Of a DNA stretch of 64,000 bases, positions 1 to 9,255 are shown piece by piece (the first letter of the stretch is position 1; every line of letters starts with the position of its first letter). Made by a program: the position numbers and the translations under genes. The notes beneath the pieces were generated by a model. It was not told the origin of the DNA, did no database searches, and saw only the letters and a program-made list of their open reading frames with translations. The stretch covers positions 3,837,001 to 3,901,000 of the forward strand of contig NZ_CP107716.1 in the NCBI RefSeq assembly GCF_025854335.1, written 5' to 3'. This DNA is from Pelagibacterium flavum. Lineage in GTDB: Bacteria; Pseudomonadota; Alphaproteobacteria; Rhizobiales; Devosiaceae.

Positions 1-1
1 T

Positions 2-523
2 GCCGGTGTGCTCTGGTGGTTTCTGTTCAACCCAACGATCGGCCTTCTGCCCTATGTGCTCGACTGGTTCGGCATCGATTGGAACCATCGCGTCAACGGC
101 ACCCAGGCCATGGCGCTGATCACCATTGCCGCTGCCTGGAAACAGATTTCATATAATTTCCTGTTTTTCGTCGCCGGGCTGCAATCGATCCCCGCCTCGC
201 TGTCCGAAGCCGCCTCGATCGATGGCGCCGGACCGTTCAAACGGTTCTGGACCATCGTTTTTCCGCTACTCTCTCCGACCACGTTTTTCCTTCTGATCAT
301 CAACATCAATTATGTGATGTTCGAGACCTTCGGTGTGATCGACGCCACGACGGAAGGTGGACCGGGACAGGCAACGATGACGCTGGTCTACAAGGTCTAT
401 ACGGACGGCGTGGCCGGGCTCAACATCGGTTCATCATCGGCCCAGTCGGTGCTCTTGATGGGTATCGTGATCATCCTCACCTTCATCCAGTTCCGCTACG
501 TGGAACGCCGGGTCAATTACTAG
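2..523 (+). CDS. ugpA: sn-glycerol-3-phosphate-type ABC transporter permease UgpA (partial, 5' end outside window)
   Basis: This is the C-terminal part of an inner-membrane permease subunit of a carbohydrate ABC importer. The frame is open at the left edge, so the true start lies upstream. The EAA loop that contacts the ATPase is visible ([15 protein letters not shown]) between hydrophobic segments, and the protein ends in a short basic tail. It is followed 13 bp later by ugpE and then ugpC on the same strand, the usual UgpAEC order. By family the system imports glycerol-3-phosphate or glycerophosphodiesters, but the substrate cannot be read from the permease alone, and the binding protein UgpB would lie upstream. 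Confidence 0.85.
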   Translation, partial: AGVLWWFLFNPTIGLLPYVLDWFGIDWNHRVNGTQAMALITIAAAWKQISYNFLFFVAGLQSIPASLSEAASIDGAGPFKRFWTIVFPLLSPTTFFLLIININYVMFETFGVIDATTEGGPGQATMTLVYKVYTDGVAGLNIGSSSAQSVLLMGIVIILTFIQFRYVERRVNY

Positions 524-536
524 GAAGGACCCAGAC

Positions 537-1385
537 ATGGTTGAAAACAGGCCCTGGCTCGATTTCCTCACCCATCTCATCCTGATCGTCGGCGTTCTGA
601 TCGTCGCCTTTCCGGTCTATGTCGCGTTCATCGCCTCGACCCACGAACCCGCAGCCTTCATTCGTGGCGTCATGCCGCTTTTGCCGGGCGACAATATGGG
701 TGCCACCTATTCCCAGATGCTGGGCTCGGGGCTCGAAGTGGCCGGCACACCGCCGGTGTGGCTGATGCTGGGCAATTCGTTCTGGATGGCGATGATCGTT
801 GCCGTGGGCAAGATCGCCATTTCGATCACGTCGGCCTTCGCCATCGTCTATTTCCGCTTCCCGTTCCGGCTCCTGGCCTTCTGGATGATCTTTGTCACCC
901 TGATGCTGCCGGTCGAGGTGCGCATCATCCCGACCTTTGCGGTGGTGGCAAACCTTGGGATGCTCAATTCCTATGCCGGGCTCACCCTGCCGCTGATCGC
1001 GTCGGCGACGGCCACCTTCCTGTTCCGGCAGTTCTTCATGACGGTGCCCGAGGAGCTGATGGAAGCGGCACGGGTCGATGGCGCGGGTCCAATGAAGTTC
1101 TTCAAGGACATCCTGATTCCCATTTCGATCACCAATATCGCCGCGCTGTTTGTGATCATGTTCATCTATGGCTGGGTGCAATATCTCTGGCCGCTCCTCA
1201 TCACCACTCAAGAGCAGTTCTACACAATCGTGATGGGTATCAAACGGCTGATGGCCAATACCGACAGGGAGCCGGCCTGGAACCTTGTCATGGCGACCGT
1301 AATGCTCGCCATGGTCCCGCCCGTGCTCGTCGTCCTCCTCTTGCAGCGCCTGTTCATCAAGGGCCTCGTCGAAACCGAGAAATAA
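537..1385 (+). CDS. ugpE: sn-glycerol-3-phosphate-type ABC transporter permease UgpE
   Basis: Second permease subunit, 282 aa, the usual length for UgpE. Six hydrophobic segments can be picked out, the first about residues 10-30, and the cytoplasmic EAA loop is present near residue 180 ([14 protein letters not shown]). The ATG follows an AGGAAGGA ribosome-binding sequence in the short gap after ugpA. It partners UgpA in the membrane and UgpC on the cytoplasmic face. A long antisense frame over this gene is taken to be a composition shadow. Confidence 0.9.
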   Translation: MVENRPWLDFLTHLILIVGVLIVAFPVYVAFIASTHEPAAFIRGVMPLLPGDNMGATYSQMLGSGLEVAGTPPVWLMLGNSFWMAMIVAVGKIAISITSAFAIVYFRFPFRLLAFWMIFVTLMLPVEVRIIPTFAVVANLGMLNSYAGLTLPLIASATATFLFRQFFMTVPEELMEAARVDGAGPMKFFKDILIPISITNIAALFVIMFIYGWVQYLWPLLITTQEQFYTIVMGIKRLMANTDREPAWNLVMATVMLAMVPPVLVVLLLQRLFIKGLVETEK

Positions 1386-1389
1386 CACA

Positions 1390-2442
1390 ATGGCTACAAT
1401 TGAAATCTCCGACGTCCGCAAGGTCTATCCCGGCAATGTCCAGGCGATCAAAGGCATCGACCTTTCGATCGAGGATGGCGAACTCGTCGTTCTCGTCGGT
1501 CCCTCGGGCTGCGGGAAATCGACCTTGCTGCGCATGCTGGCCGGGCTCGAAACCATCACTTCGGGCGAAGTGCGGATCGGCGAAAAGCTCGTCAACAAGC
1601 TCGAACCGGCCGAGCGCGACATTGCAATGGTGTTCCAGAACTATGCGCTTTACCCTCATATGAGCGTGCGCGGCAATCTCGAATACGGGTTGAAAAACCG
1701 CAAGACGCCGAGGGCCGAGATCGATGAGCGCGTCAACGAAGCGGCGCGCATTCTCGAGATCGAACCGTTTCTCGATCGCAAGCCGCGTCAGCTTTCCGGC
1801 GGTCAGCGCCAGCGCGTGGCCATGGGACGGGCCATCGTGCGCAAGCCCAAGGCATTCCTGTTCGACGAACCGCTGTCCAATCTCGATGCCAAGCTGCGCG
1901 GCCAGATGCGGGTGGAAATCCGCCGGTTGCAGCGCACGCTGGGCACGACCTCGGTTTATGTGACACATGATCAGCTCGAAGCCATGACGTTGGCCGACAA
2001 GCTGGTGGTCATGAACAGCGGGCGGATCGAACAGGTTGGAAAGCCTCTCGACATCTATACAAACCCCGCATCGGTGTTCGTTGCCGGCTTCATGGGATCT
2101 CCGGGCATGAACCTGCTCGACACAGCGGCGCTCGCACGGGTGGCGGGCGACCTGCCTGATTTCGTTTCCTCCCAGTGCGGCACCATCGGCATTCGTCCCG
2201 AAGACATGACGTTAACGGCCCCGGCCAAACCACACTTCAAGCTCGAGGTCATTGTCGACGCAGTCGAACTGGTCGGCTCGGAAAGCCTGGTCTATGCGCA
2301 TGCGGAGGGGATCGCCAAGGAACTGGTTCTGCGCACGCAGGGCATCCATCCTGGTGAGCATGACGACAAGCTTACGCTTTATATCGAGCATGCGCATCTG
2401 CATTGCTTCGATGCGGACACGGGGCGGAAAATCGCGCGCTAG
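1390..2442 (+). CDS. ugpC: ABC transporter ATP-binding subunit UgpC
   Basis: ATPase of the Ugp-type importer, 350 aa. Walker A is at about residues 37-45 (GPSGCGKST), the signature LSGGQ at about 135-139, Walker B (FLFDE) at about 156-160, and the H-loop in VYVTHDQ. A C-terminal TOBE-like regulatory domain of about 110 residues follows, as in MalK/UgpC proteins. The gene starts only 4 bp after ugpE and is presumably cotranscribed with it. Other sugar ABC ATPases look very similar; the assignment to Ugp rests on the UgpA/UgpE context. Confidence 0.9.
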   Translation: MATIEISDVRKVYPGNVQAIKGIDLSIEDGELVVLVGPSGCGKSTLLRMLAGLETITSGEVRIGEKLVNKLEPAERDIAMVFQNYALYPHMSVRGNLEYGLKNRKTPRAEIDERVNEAARILEIEPFLDRKPRQLSGGQRQRVAMGRAIVRKPKAFLFDEPLSNLDAKLRGQMRVEIRRLQRTLGTTSVYVTHDQLEAMTLADKLVVMNSGRIEQVGKPLDIYTNPASVFVAGFMGSPGMNLLDTAALARVAGDLPDFVSSQCGTIGIRPEDMTLTAPAKPHFKLEVIVDAVELVGSESLVYAHAEGIAKELVLRTQGIHPGEHDDKLTLYIEHAHLHCFDADTGRKIAR

Positions 2443-2526
2443 AGAGGCCCTTTTGCCAGAATGGTGCCCTAGAGCACGGTCACTGTACCCGACGCGACCC
2501 GATCGGTCGGTGACAATCGGAGGATA

Positions 2527-3156
2527 ATGGTGACGCGCATCCTGACCATTTTCATAGCCGCCATGCTCGGCATGCCGGCGCTCGGGCAGGCCCCCGATAC
2601 CGGGGGTTACGCCAAGTCACTGTTCGGGCGGCTATATCCTGAGGACCAATCACTTGCCAAAGGCTGGGAGACCGGACTTCAGGCGCTGCTCGATGAACTC
2701 AAGGACAGCTCAGAGGATCAGGAAACCCTTGATGCCATTCCTGAATTTGAACGTCTGATCGAAGCGGAGCATCTGGCGTTCTCGATCGAAGAGCTTGATG
2801 GTTCATGGCGGATGCGTTCGCTTCAGGCGACCGATTATGGCGCCTTTATCTATCAGTATTTCCCCGCACGGATTTATCCGGAAGCCCAAGCCATGGTCTT
2901 CGACAAGAACTCGGGCAGTCAGCGGCACCGGGGGCTTATGGCCCAACTCGACGCGGAAACCGTGTTCTTTGTTGGCGCCCTCTATTATGGCTATGAAGAC
3001 CCGCGGATCTATTCTGCAATGACTCCGGGCGAGGTCACCGAGGAGCAGCGCGAGTTCGACGCCGTGGCCGAAATCTACAAGATCGGCGACAATCACTTCC
3101 TTATGGCATTTGCGCCGAGCGCAAATCGCTTTCGACTCTATGAAATCCGCAAATAG
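2527..3156 (+). CDS. secreted protein of unknown function
   Basis: A 209-aa protein with an N-terminal signal peptide (MVTRILTIFIAAMLGMPALG, cleavage probably after ALG), so probably periplasmic. I do not recognise a domain. The mature part is acidic and rich in aromatic residues. The start is preceded by CGGAGG about 5 bp upstream, a good ribosome-binding site. It follows ugpC by 84 bp but shows no functional link with it. Confidence 0.7.
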   Translation: MVTRILTIFIAAMLGMPALGQAPDTGGYAKSLFGRLYPEDQSLAKGWETGLQALLDELKDSSEDQETLDAIPEFERLIEAEHLAFSIEELDGSWRMRSLQATDYGAFIYQYFPARIYPEAQAMVFDKNSGSQRHRGLMAQLDAETVFFVGALYYGYEDPRIYSAMTPGEVTEEQREFDAVAEIYKIGDNHFLMAFAPSANRFRLYEIRK

Positions 3157-3237
3157 CGATTCATGGCGATGGGTAGAACACCATACACAGAAGCGGGGAT
3201 AATGTTCCCGTTCCCACCCACTGGACAGACCAAGGGC

Positions 3238-3263
3238 AAAAAAGGCGGAAGATTTTTTCCGCC
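3238..3263 (-). terminator. hairpin with a minus-strand T-run, no obvious parent gene
   Basis: Arms GGCGGAA and TTCCGCC (7 bp, 6-nt loop) are preceded on the plus strand by six A, so on the minus strand the hairpin is followed by six T, like an intrinsic terminator. The nearest minus-strand gene (Lrp, ending at 4157) lies beyond a plus-strand gene. It might stop antisense transcription or be chance. Confidence 0.35.
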
Positions 3264-3359
3264 GCCGATTGCCGCGACCTCCATGCAGGGCTAGCCATCA
3301 ATCTCCATCCCTGTGCCGCCTCTCAGTGCACAGGCGTTTGGAATATGGAGGAAAATCAA

Positions 3360-4160
3360 ATGACTATCGCTACCCGCTCCCTTGTTGGAGCCATGGTTCT
3401 GCTCGCCTCTAGTTCAGCTTTCGGCCAGGAAATCGCCGCTCAACCCGGCGCTTCCGACGTCGGACTGGATGCCCCCAGGCAAATCCTGTTCGTTGGCAAT
3501 TCGTACTTCTATTACAATGACAGCCTGCACAACCATACCAGCCGAATGGTCGGAGAAGGCCAGGGGATCGATGATCTTGCCTATCGCTCCATCACCATTT
3601 CGGGCGGCTCGCTCGATATGCACCCGTTCGGCCATTACCTCACACCCGATGCAATCGGGTATGATGAGCCCTTCGACGTGGTAATCCTGCAGGGTCACAG
3701 CGCGGCGGCCAATTCGGAATCGCGCAGCGAACGCTTCCGTGACGCGGTTGTTGCAGCCGATGCGCTGATTGATGAAAGCGGCGCACAAACCGTGCTTTAC
3801 ATGAGCCACGCCTATGCCGAGGGGCACAACAGCCACGATCCGGAAATGACCGCCAATCTGGCCGCGCTCTATACCGAGGTCGGAGCAGAAGTCGATGCAC
3901 TGGTGATCCCGGTGGGACTGGCATTTGCCAAGGCGTATGCGGAGCGGCCTGACCTCGAACTGCATATGGAGTTCGACCACAGCCACCCCAATCTGGCAGG
4001 CACCTACCTGGCGGCAGCAACGACCTATGCGACGCTTTATGATGCTTCGCCGGTCGGGCTGGCGTATGATTACTACGGGCGGCTGGATGGTGAGACCGCC
4101 GCTTTTCTGCAGCAGATTGCCGCGGATACGGTGGCGGAATTCCAAGGCACAGGTTCTTAA
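3360..4160 (+). CDS. SGNH/GDSL-like hydrolase family protein, secreted
   Basis: A 266-aa protein with an N-terminal signal sequence ending near AFGQE. An early block ILFVGNSYFYYN resembles the nucleophile region of SGNH hydrolases (here GNS), and the C-terminal DHSHPNLAGTYLAA carries the Asp-x-x-His pattern expected for the catalytic Asp/His. It resembles DUF4886-type SGNH-like proteins. I chose the ATG at 3360 because a GGAGG motif lies just upstream; another ATG five codons earlier overlaps that motif. Substrate unknown; an esterase or acetylhydrolase role is inference. Its stop overlaps the convergent Lrp gene by 4 bp. Confidence 0.7.
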   Translation: MTIATRSLVGAMVLLASSSAFGQEIAAQPGASDVGLDAPRQILFVGNSYFYYNDSLHNHTSRMVGEGQGIDDLAYRSITISGGSLDMHPFGHYLTPDAIGYDEPFDVVILQGHSAAANSESRSERFRDAVVAADALIDESGAQTVLYMSHAYAEGHNSHDPEMTANLAALYTEVGAEVDALVIPVGLAFAKAYAERPDLELHMEFDHSHPNLAGTYLAAATTYATLYDASPVGLAYDYYGRLDGETAAFLQQIAADTVAEFQGTGS

Positions 4161-4588
4161 CGGTCGATCCGCGTCGAGAGAATGATTGATGACATGGTGC
4201 GCTCGACTCCGTCGAGCGCACCAATTTTGTCGATGACGGCATCGAGTTCGGCGACTGAGGGGGCTTCGACGATGACGATCATGTCAAAGCTGCCCGAGAC
4301 CGAGTGGACGGTGCGGACTTCGATCAAATCATCGAGGAACCTGACGACCTTGGGCGCGAGCTTGGGCGAGACCGTGACCATCAGGTGGGCGCGAATCTGG
4401 CCGGCCAGATAGTCGTAGGAGAGCTTTACGACATAGCCGGCAATGGTGCCGTTGCGCTCGAGCTTTTCGAGGCGCGACTGGGCCGTGCTCCTGGAAATTC
4501 CCAGCTTTCTTGCAATCTCGGCGACCGGCATGCGGCCATTTTCGCGCAGCAGGGCGATCAGTTGGCGATCGGCGTTAATTTTCGTCAT
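4157..4588 (-). CDS. Lrp/AsnC family transcriptional regulator
   Basis: A 143-aa protein: N-terminal winged HTH (about residues 5-55, including MPVAEIARKLGISRSTAQSR) followed by an RAM/AsnC ligand-binding domain. Length and layout are typical of Lrp-type regulators that sense amino acids. It is divergent from the saccharopine dehydrogenase-family gene at 4759 with about 170 bp between them, so that gene is its likely target. A local or autoregulatory role is inferred from this arrangement. Confidence 0.85.
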   Translation of the reverse strand: MTKINADRQLIALLRENGRMPVAEIARKLGISRSTAQSRLEKLERNGTIAGYVVKLSYDYLAGQIRAHLMVTVSPKLAPKVVRFLDDLIEVRTVHSVSGSFDMIVIVEAPSVAELDAVIDKIGALDGVERTMSSIILSTRIDR

Positions 4589-4758
4589 TGTGGCGTAAAT
4601 TTTCGGCTATTTGCTTTTTTAAAGCTGCGATTATGTCTGATAGTAGTCTGCAAATCAACGAAACTGTGTGTCATCATGTCAAACAATGACGCCAAAAGCT
4701 GTGAAGTTGAGCGTTTGGTGCCCAACATTTGGGATCTTTGACCAAGAGGGGTTTTGGG

Positions 4759-5859
4759 ATGAAAGAGATCGTTGTTATCGGTGCCGGACGCATTGGCGCA
4801 ACCATCGCGGACATGGCCAGCCAAAGTGGCGACTATTCGGTGACGGTGGTGGACCGTTCCTCCAACGCGCTGGCGGCGCTCGATACGGATGCGAAGGTGA
4901 AGACGGCGCGCTGCGAAGTGGCCGACCCGGGGGAACTGGAAAAAATTCTGGAAGGGAAGTTCGCTGTCCTATCAGCGGCTCCCTACTCGCTGACCACGCG
5001 GATCGCCGAAGCCGCCGCGGCGGCAAAAGTCCATTATCTCGATCTGACCGAAGACGTGAAATCGACCCGGCGGGTCAAGGAGATCGCGGCGAAGGCGGAA
5101 ACGGCGTTCATCCCTCAATGTGGGCTGGCGCCGGGGTTCATTGCCATTGCAGCGATGAGCCTGGCGAAAAAGTTCGATACGCTCGATACTGTCGCCATGA
5201 AGGTGGGGGCGCTGCCCCAGTTTCCGACCAATGTGCTCAATTACGCGCTGACCTGGTCGCCTGAGGGGGTGATCAACGAATATTGCGAGCCGTGCGAAGC
5301 GATCGTTGACGGGAAGATGGCCGAAATCGCGCCGCTCGAGGATATCGAGCAGCTGACCATCAACGGGGTGGATTACGAAGCGTTCAACACCTCGGGCGGA
5401 CTGGGTTCGACGCCGGAAAAACTGCTGGGCAAGGTCAGAAATCTCAACTATCGCACCATCCGGTATCCCGGCCATGCGCGCATCATGAAGCTGCTGCTCA
5501 ACGACCTGAATCTCAAAGACCGGCGCGATCTGGCGCTGGACATTTTTCGCCACGCGCTGACCCCGACCAAGCAGGACATGGTGGTGATCCGGATCGATGT
5601 GACTGGCACCAGGGTCGGCAAGCCGGCGCACGAGATCTTCGAACGCACGGTGCTTTCAGGCTATGTGGGCAAGAAAGAACGCTCGGCCATCCAGATCACC
5701 ACGGCTGCGGGCATCTGTACGGTGCTCGACATGCTGGCGGCGGGCGATCTGGCGCAGAAGGGGTTCGTGGCGCAGGAAGAGATAGACCTCGATGCGTTTC
5801 TGGCAAACCGGTTCGGTCGGGCGTTTGCGGCGGATCAGGCGGCGCGGAAGGTCGCTTAG
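4759..5859 (+). CDS. saccharopine dehydrogenase family oxidoreductase
   Basis: A 366-aa NAD(P)-dependent oxidoreductase with a Rossmann nucleotide-binding motif at the N terminus (VVIGAGRIGATIA) and a C-terminal saccharopine dehydrogenase-like domain. Family members include saccharopine dehydrogenase, lysine 6-dehydrogenase and carboxynorspermidine dehydrogenase. The ATG at 4759 follows an AGAGGGG ribosome-binding stretch. The divergent Lrp regulator favours an amino-acid (possibly lysine) catabolic role, but the exact substrate cannot be assigned from sequence. Confidence 0.75.
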   Translation: MKEIVVIGAGRIGATIADMASQSGDYSVTVVDRSSNALAALDTDAKVKTARCEVADPGELEKILEGKFAVLSAAPYSLTTRIAEAAAAAKVHYLDLTEDVKSTRRVKEIAAKAETAFIPQCGLAPGFIAIAAMSLAKKFDTLDTVAMKVGALPQFPTNVLNYALTWSPEGVINEYCEPCEAIVDGKMAEIAPLEDIEQLTINGVDYEAFNTSGGLGSTPEKLLGKVRNLNYRTIRYPGHARIMKLLLNDLNLKDRRDLALDIFRHALTPTKQDMVVIRIDVTGTRVGKPAHEIFERTVLSGYVGKKERSAIQITTAAGICTVLDMLAAGDLAQKGFVAQEEIDLDAFLANRFGRAFAADQAARKVA

Positions 5860-5928
5860 CGCGACAGAGAGCCCTGAGAAGGACGTGGAGCATTACTTCC
5901 GTCGAACGGGGCGGCGTGTTCCGTGCTG

Positions 5929-6606
5929 TCAGGCGTAGCACGCCCAACCGCGGAAACTCAGGCCGGCATAAAAGAGGGTGATATCGGTAAATCCGGCCTC
6001 TTCCAGCATGGCCTCGTCCTCTTGCGGTGAGAGGATGAAGAGGCTTGTGGCGATGGAGGCGCGGGCGGCTTGGTTTTGTGGATCGCCGCCACCGAAGGCG
6101 ATGTGGCGAGCGATCCATTGGCTGCGCTCGGGCTCGATCTGGGCAAAGCTGATATGGGCGAGGACAAAAGGCGCGCCGGGCACCAGGCGGCGGCGGATCT
6201 GGCGGAGCGTTTCAAGCCGGTTTTCGCGTGGGATAAAGTGGAAGGTCAGTAGGCACACGGCGCCTTCGAACGGGCCATCAGGGGCCTCCTCGATATAGCC
6301 GTGGTGCAGGTGGACGCGGGCCGCATGGGCGCCGATGGTCTCCCGGGCGGCCGCCAGCATATCGGCTGATGGGTCGACGCCATCGAACGTCCAACCGGGG
6401 TGACGTTCGGCCAGCGCTTTAAGCTCCAGCCCGCCACCGGCCCCGAGCACGACAATTTTTCCGTCCTGCGGCACGCGCTCGGCCAGAAGCTGGGACGTCA
6501 TGGCGTGCAGGCCATCGAAACCGGGCACCTTGCGGGGCGCGCAGGCCGCATAGGTGCCAGCATGGCCGGCGCCGAAAGCGGGGGCCGTGGGTTCGGGTGG
6601 CTTCAT
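5929..6606 (-). CDS. class I SAM-dependent methyltransferase
   Basis: A 225-aa protein with the SAM-binding glycine motif near residues 50-58 (IVVLGAGGGLELKAL), motif II acid in FDGVDPSADML, and a later EGAVCLLTFHFIP segment. These are hallmarks of the small methyltransferase fold. The substrate is unknown. It is convergent with the dehydrogenase upstream and stands alone. Confidence 0.75.
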   Translation of the reverse strand: MKPPEPTAPAFGAGHAGTYAACAPRKVPGFDGLHAMTSQLLAERVPQDGKIVVLGAGGGLELKALAERHPGWTFDGVDPSADMLAAARETIGAHAARVHLHHGYIEEAPDGPFEGAVCLLTFHFIPRENRLETLRQIRRRLVPGAPFVLAHISFAQIEPERSQWIARHIAFGGGDPQNQAARASIATSLFILSPQEDEAMLEEAGFTDITLFYAGLSFRGWACYA

Positions 6607-6991
6607 GTAACTTTATGTGTGGCGTTTTGGCCTGGGTGTCAAGATGGGAAGCGGCGGGCGATTTTTGACACGAGTGATGCCCACCAGCGGCTGTGGCAGT
6701 GTTCGAAATGAGCAGGCCGATATAATAGCGCCAGATAAATGGAAACGCTGCCATCCATCGCCTAGCCTCAACCGCAATAGATCGTCCGGTCCTTACATAC
6801 CCATGTTGGACGCGCCACAATCTATTTCCGGCGAGCGCTGCGGACCCAAGCGTCGATGCGGCACACGCGGCTTCACCGGGTCGGACAACCGCACGGTTGC
6901 CATGGGGTCTGGGATAGGCTAGAGGGGCGCCCCCATTGCCGGAGGTATTTCCATCGGCAAGCAGCTATTGCCCACTTGAAAGCCTTCTCTC
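6607..6991. other. 385-bp intergenic region without a recognisable gene
   Basis: This region separates the methyltransferase (minus) from the Hsp70-like gene (plus) and should hold both promoters. The only structure I see is an inverted repeat, GTGTCAA at 6636-6642 and TTGACAC at 6665-6671, about 30 bp upstream of the methyltransferase start. It could be an operator or chance. No convincing -10/-35 pair was found for the downstream gene. Confidence 0.4.
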
Positions 6992-8251
6992 ATGTCATCG
7001 CTTTATTGTGGCGTCGATTTCGGCACCACCAATTCCACTATCGGTGTGGTCCAGCCCGATGGCGCGCCGGTGCTGATTCCGGTCGAGGGGGATGAGGTAA
7101 CGTTGCCTTCGGCGCTGTTTTTCAGTTTCGAGGACCAGAGCACCCATTTCGGGCGGTCGGCGGTGCATGAATATATGGACGGGGCCGAAGGGCGGTTCAT
7201 GCGGGCGCTCAAATCGGTGCTGGGAACCCAGTTGATGGAGGAGACGACCCAGATCGGTCGCGAGCGGATCGGGTTTGAGGGGTTGATCGGGCGGTTTTTG
7301 AGCCATTTGCGCGACAGGCTGACCGCGCACACCGGGGCGATGCCCGAGCATGTGGTTCTGGGGCGGCCAGTTTATTTCGTCGACGGAGACCAAAGCGCCG
7401 ACCGGGCAGCGCAGAACCAGCTGGAAGCCGCGGCACGCGGCGTTGGATTTTCCCATGTCGAATTTCAGTTCGAGCCGGTAGCGGCGGCGCTACATTTCGA
7501 GCGCACGCTGGAGGCCGAAGCGCTGGCGCTGGTTGTCGATATCGGGGGCGGCACATCGGACTTTTCGGTGCTCAGGCTTTCGCCGGAACGCCGGGCCAGC
7601 GCCGACCGGCGACAGGACATCTTGAGCACGACGGGCGTGCATGTGGGCGGCACCGATTTCGACCGTCAGCTCAACATTTTCAAGGTGATGCCCGAAATGG
7701 GGAGCGGAACCATGACGCGCGACGGCAAGCGGGAGATGCCGCGCTGGTATTTTCACGACATGGCGACCTGGCATAAGATCAACCAGCTCTATCGCCCGGA
7801 GATTTTGCGCGACATCCGCGAATTGCAGCGCGAAGCGGAGGAACCGGAAAAGCTTGAGCGGTTCAGGCACCTCCTCGTCCACCGCTCGGGACACCGGCTG
7901 GCCGGGCAGGTGGAAAAGGCAAAGATTGCGCTGACCGATACGCCGATGGTCGATATCACGCTTGATGAGCCGGGGCTGTCGCTGGCCATTGCCACGACGC
8001 GGGCGGAATTCGAAGCAGCGAGCGCGGGGCTGACCGAAAAGATCGGGGCAGTGCTGGACGATGCGCTCATGGCAGCGGGTGTAAACGCGGAGGCGATCGA
8101 AACGGTGATCCTGACCGGCGGCGGCGCCCAGGTGCGCCAGGTGCGGGCGCTGGTCGATACGCGCTTTGCCCATGCGCACATCGCACAATCGGACCGGTTC
8201 GGCGCCGTGGGGCTGGGGCTGGCGGTGGACGCAGCGCGGCGGTTTGCGTGA
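6992..8251 (+). CDS. Hsp70 family protein (YegD-like ATPase without substrate-binding domain)
   Basis: A 419-aa actin/Hsp70-fold ATPase. Phosphate-1 motif near the start (VDFGTTNSTIGV), phosphate-2 (VVDIGGGTSDFSVL) near residue 180, and the adenosine motif (VILTGGGAQVRQV) near residue 370. Length matches the nucleotide-binding domain only; there is no DnaK-like peptide-binding domain. This is the YegD-type group, considered chaperone-like but poorly characterised. It ends 16 bp before the convergent DUF72 gene. Confidence 0.8.
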   Translation: MSSLYCGVDFGTTNSTIGVVQPDGAPVLIPVEGDEVTLPSALFFSFEDQSTHFGRSAVHEYMDGAEGRFMRALKSVLGTQLMEETTQIGRERIGFEGLIGRFLSHLRDRLTAHTGAMPEHVVLGRPVYFVDGDQSADRAAQNQLEAAARGVGFSHVEFQFEPVAAALHFERTLEAEALALVVDIGGGTSDFSVLRLSPERRASADRRQDILSTTGVHVGGTDFDRQLNIFKVMPEMGSGTMTRDGKREMPRWYFHDMATWHKINQLYRPEILRDIRELQREAEEPEKLERFRHLLVHRSGHRLAGQVEKAKIALTDTPMVDITLDEPGLSLAIATTRAEFEAASAGLTEKIGAVLDDALMAAGVNAEAIETVILTGGGAQVRQVRALVDTRFAHAHIAQSDRFGAVGLGLAVDAARRFA

Positions 8252-8267
8252 ACGTTGCTGACCGAGG

Positions 8268-9074
8268 TCAGCCGGCGCGCTTTTTCGCCCTTTCGATCAG
8301 CGCCATTGCGGCGGCGGGGTTTTTTTCCTTGAAGCCGGAAATCACGAAGGCGAAGACGTCGCGAGGCTTTTCGGTTGGTGCAGGGCCGAAGCTGGGAAGA
8401 TCGTCGGGGACGCCGCCTTTGGCATAGGTGACGATGCGGTCGGCCCAGGCGTCGAGGGCTTTTTCCGAATAGCCTTTTTCGTTGTCCTCGGAGGTGCCCT
8501 GGAGGCGCAGATAGACGAAATCGGCAGTGGGGTCGGCGATCACCGAATATTCGGCATCGGCGCCGGTGATCAGCGCCACGCCGGCCTCGCGGGCCAGGGC
8601 GACAGCCTCGGCATTGGCAAAACTTTCGTGGCGGGCCTCCACGGCGTGACGGAGGGCCCTGTTGTCCTGAGTGGCGGGCAGGAGTTTCAAAAATGCGCCG
8701 AAATCGGCGGGATCGAACTTCTTGGTGGCGGCGAGCTGCCAGTTGATGGGGCCGAGCTTGTCCTTGAGTTCGACGATGCCCGACGAGGTGAAACGGTTGA
8801 CCGATTCGCCGGCCTCGGCCAGCACCTTCTTGTTGGTCGCGTAGCGGGTGCCCTTCAATGTGAACATGAAATTTTCGGGCACTTCGTCGTGCCATTTGCG
8901 GAAGCTTTCGGGCTTTTGGGAACCATAGAAGGTGCCGTTGACCTCGACCCCGGTCATGGTCGAGCCCATGTGTTCGAGCTCGCGCTTCTGGGTGAGTTTT
9001 TCGGGGTAATAGGTGCCGCGCCAAGGCTCGAACGTCCAGCCGCCCACGCCAATGAAAATCCTGCCCACAGCCAT
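8268..9074 (-). CDS. DUF72 domain-containing protein
   Basis: A 268-aa TIM-barrel-like protein. The opening IFIGVGGWTFEPWRGTYYP and the following VEVNGTFYGSQ are characteristic of DUF72. Function is unknown across the family. I chose the ATG at 9074 because GGGAGG lies about 5 bp upstream; a frame-extending ATG six codons earlier overlaps that site. Confidence 0.8.
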   Translation of the reverse strand: MAVGRIFIGVGGWTFEPWRGTYYPEKLTQKRELEHMGSTMTGVEVNGTFYGSQKPESFRKWHDEVPENFMFTLKGTRYATNKKVLAEAGESVNRFTSSGIVELKDKLGPINWQLAATKKFDPADFGAFLKLLPATQDNRALRHAVEARHESFANAEAVALAREAGVALITGADAEYSVIADPTADFVYLRLQGTSEDNEKGYSEKALDAWADRIVTYAKGGVPDDLPSFGPAPTEKPRDVFAFVISGFKEKNPAAAMALIERAKKRAG

Positions 9075-9255
9075 TGCAGCCTCCCATAACATCGTTTGCG
9101 ACAGACTAGCATTGCGGTCCTCAATCGAAAGCCCGGAATTGACGGCGGGGCAAAAAATCCTGGGTGGCAGGCAACCGAATGGAAAGCGGGGGGTTCAATC
9201 GGAGCGACAAGGCGGGTAGCCTCGGCGCAAATTCCATCAGCCCATCTGCAGGTCC

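Noticed and set aside
513..1421. 302-codon minus-strand open frame opposite ugpE
   Set aside because: His/Asp/Arg-rich translation typical of an antisense shadow over a membrane protein.
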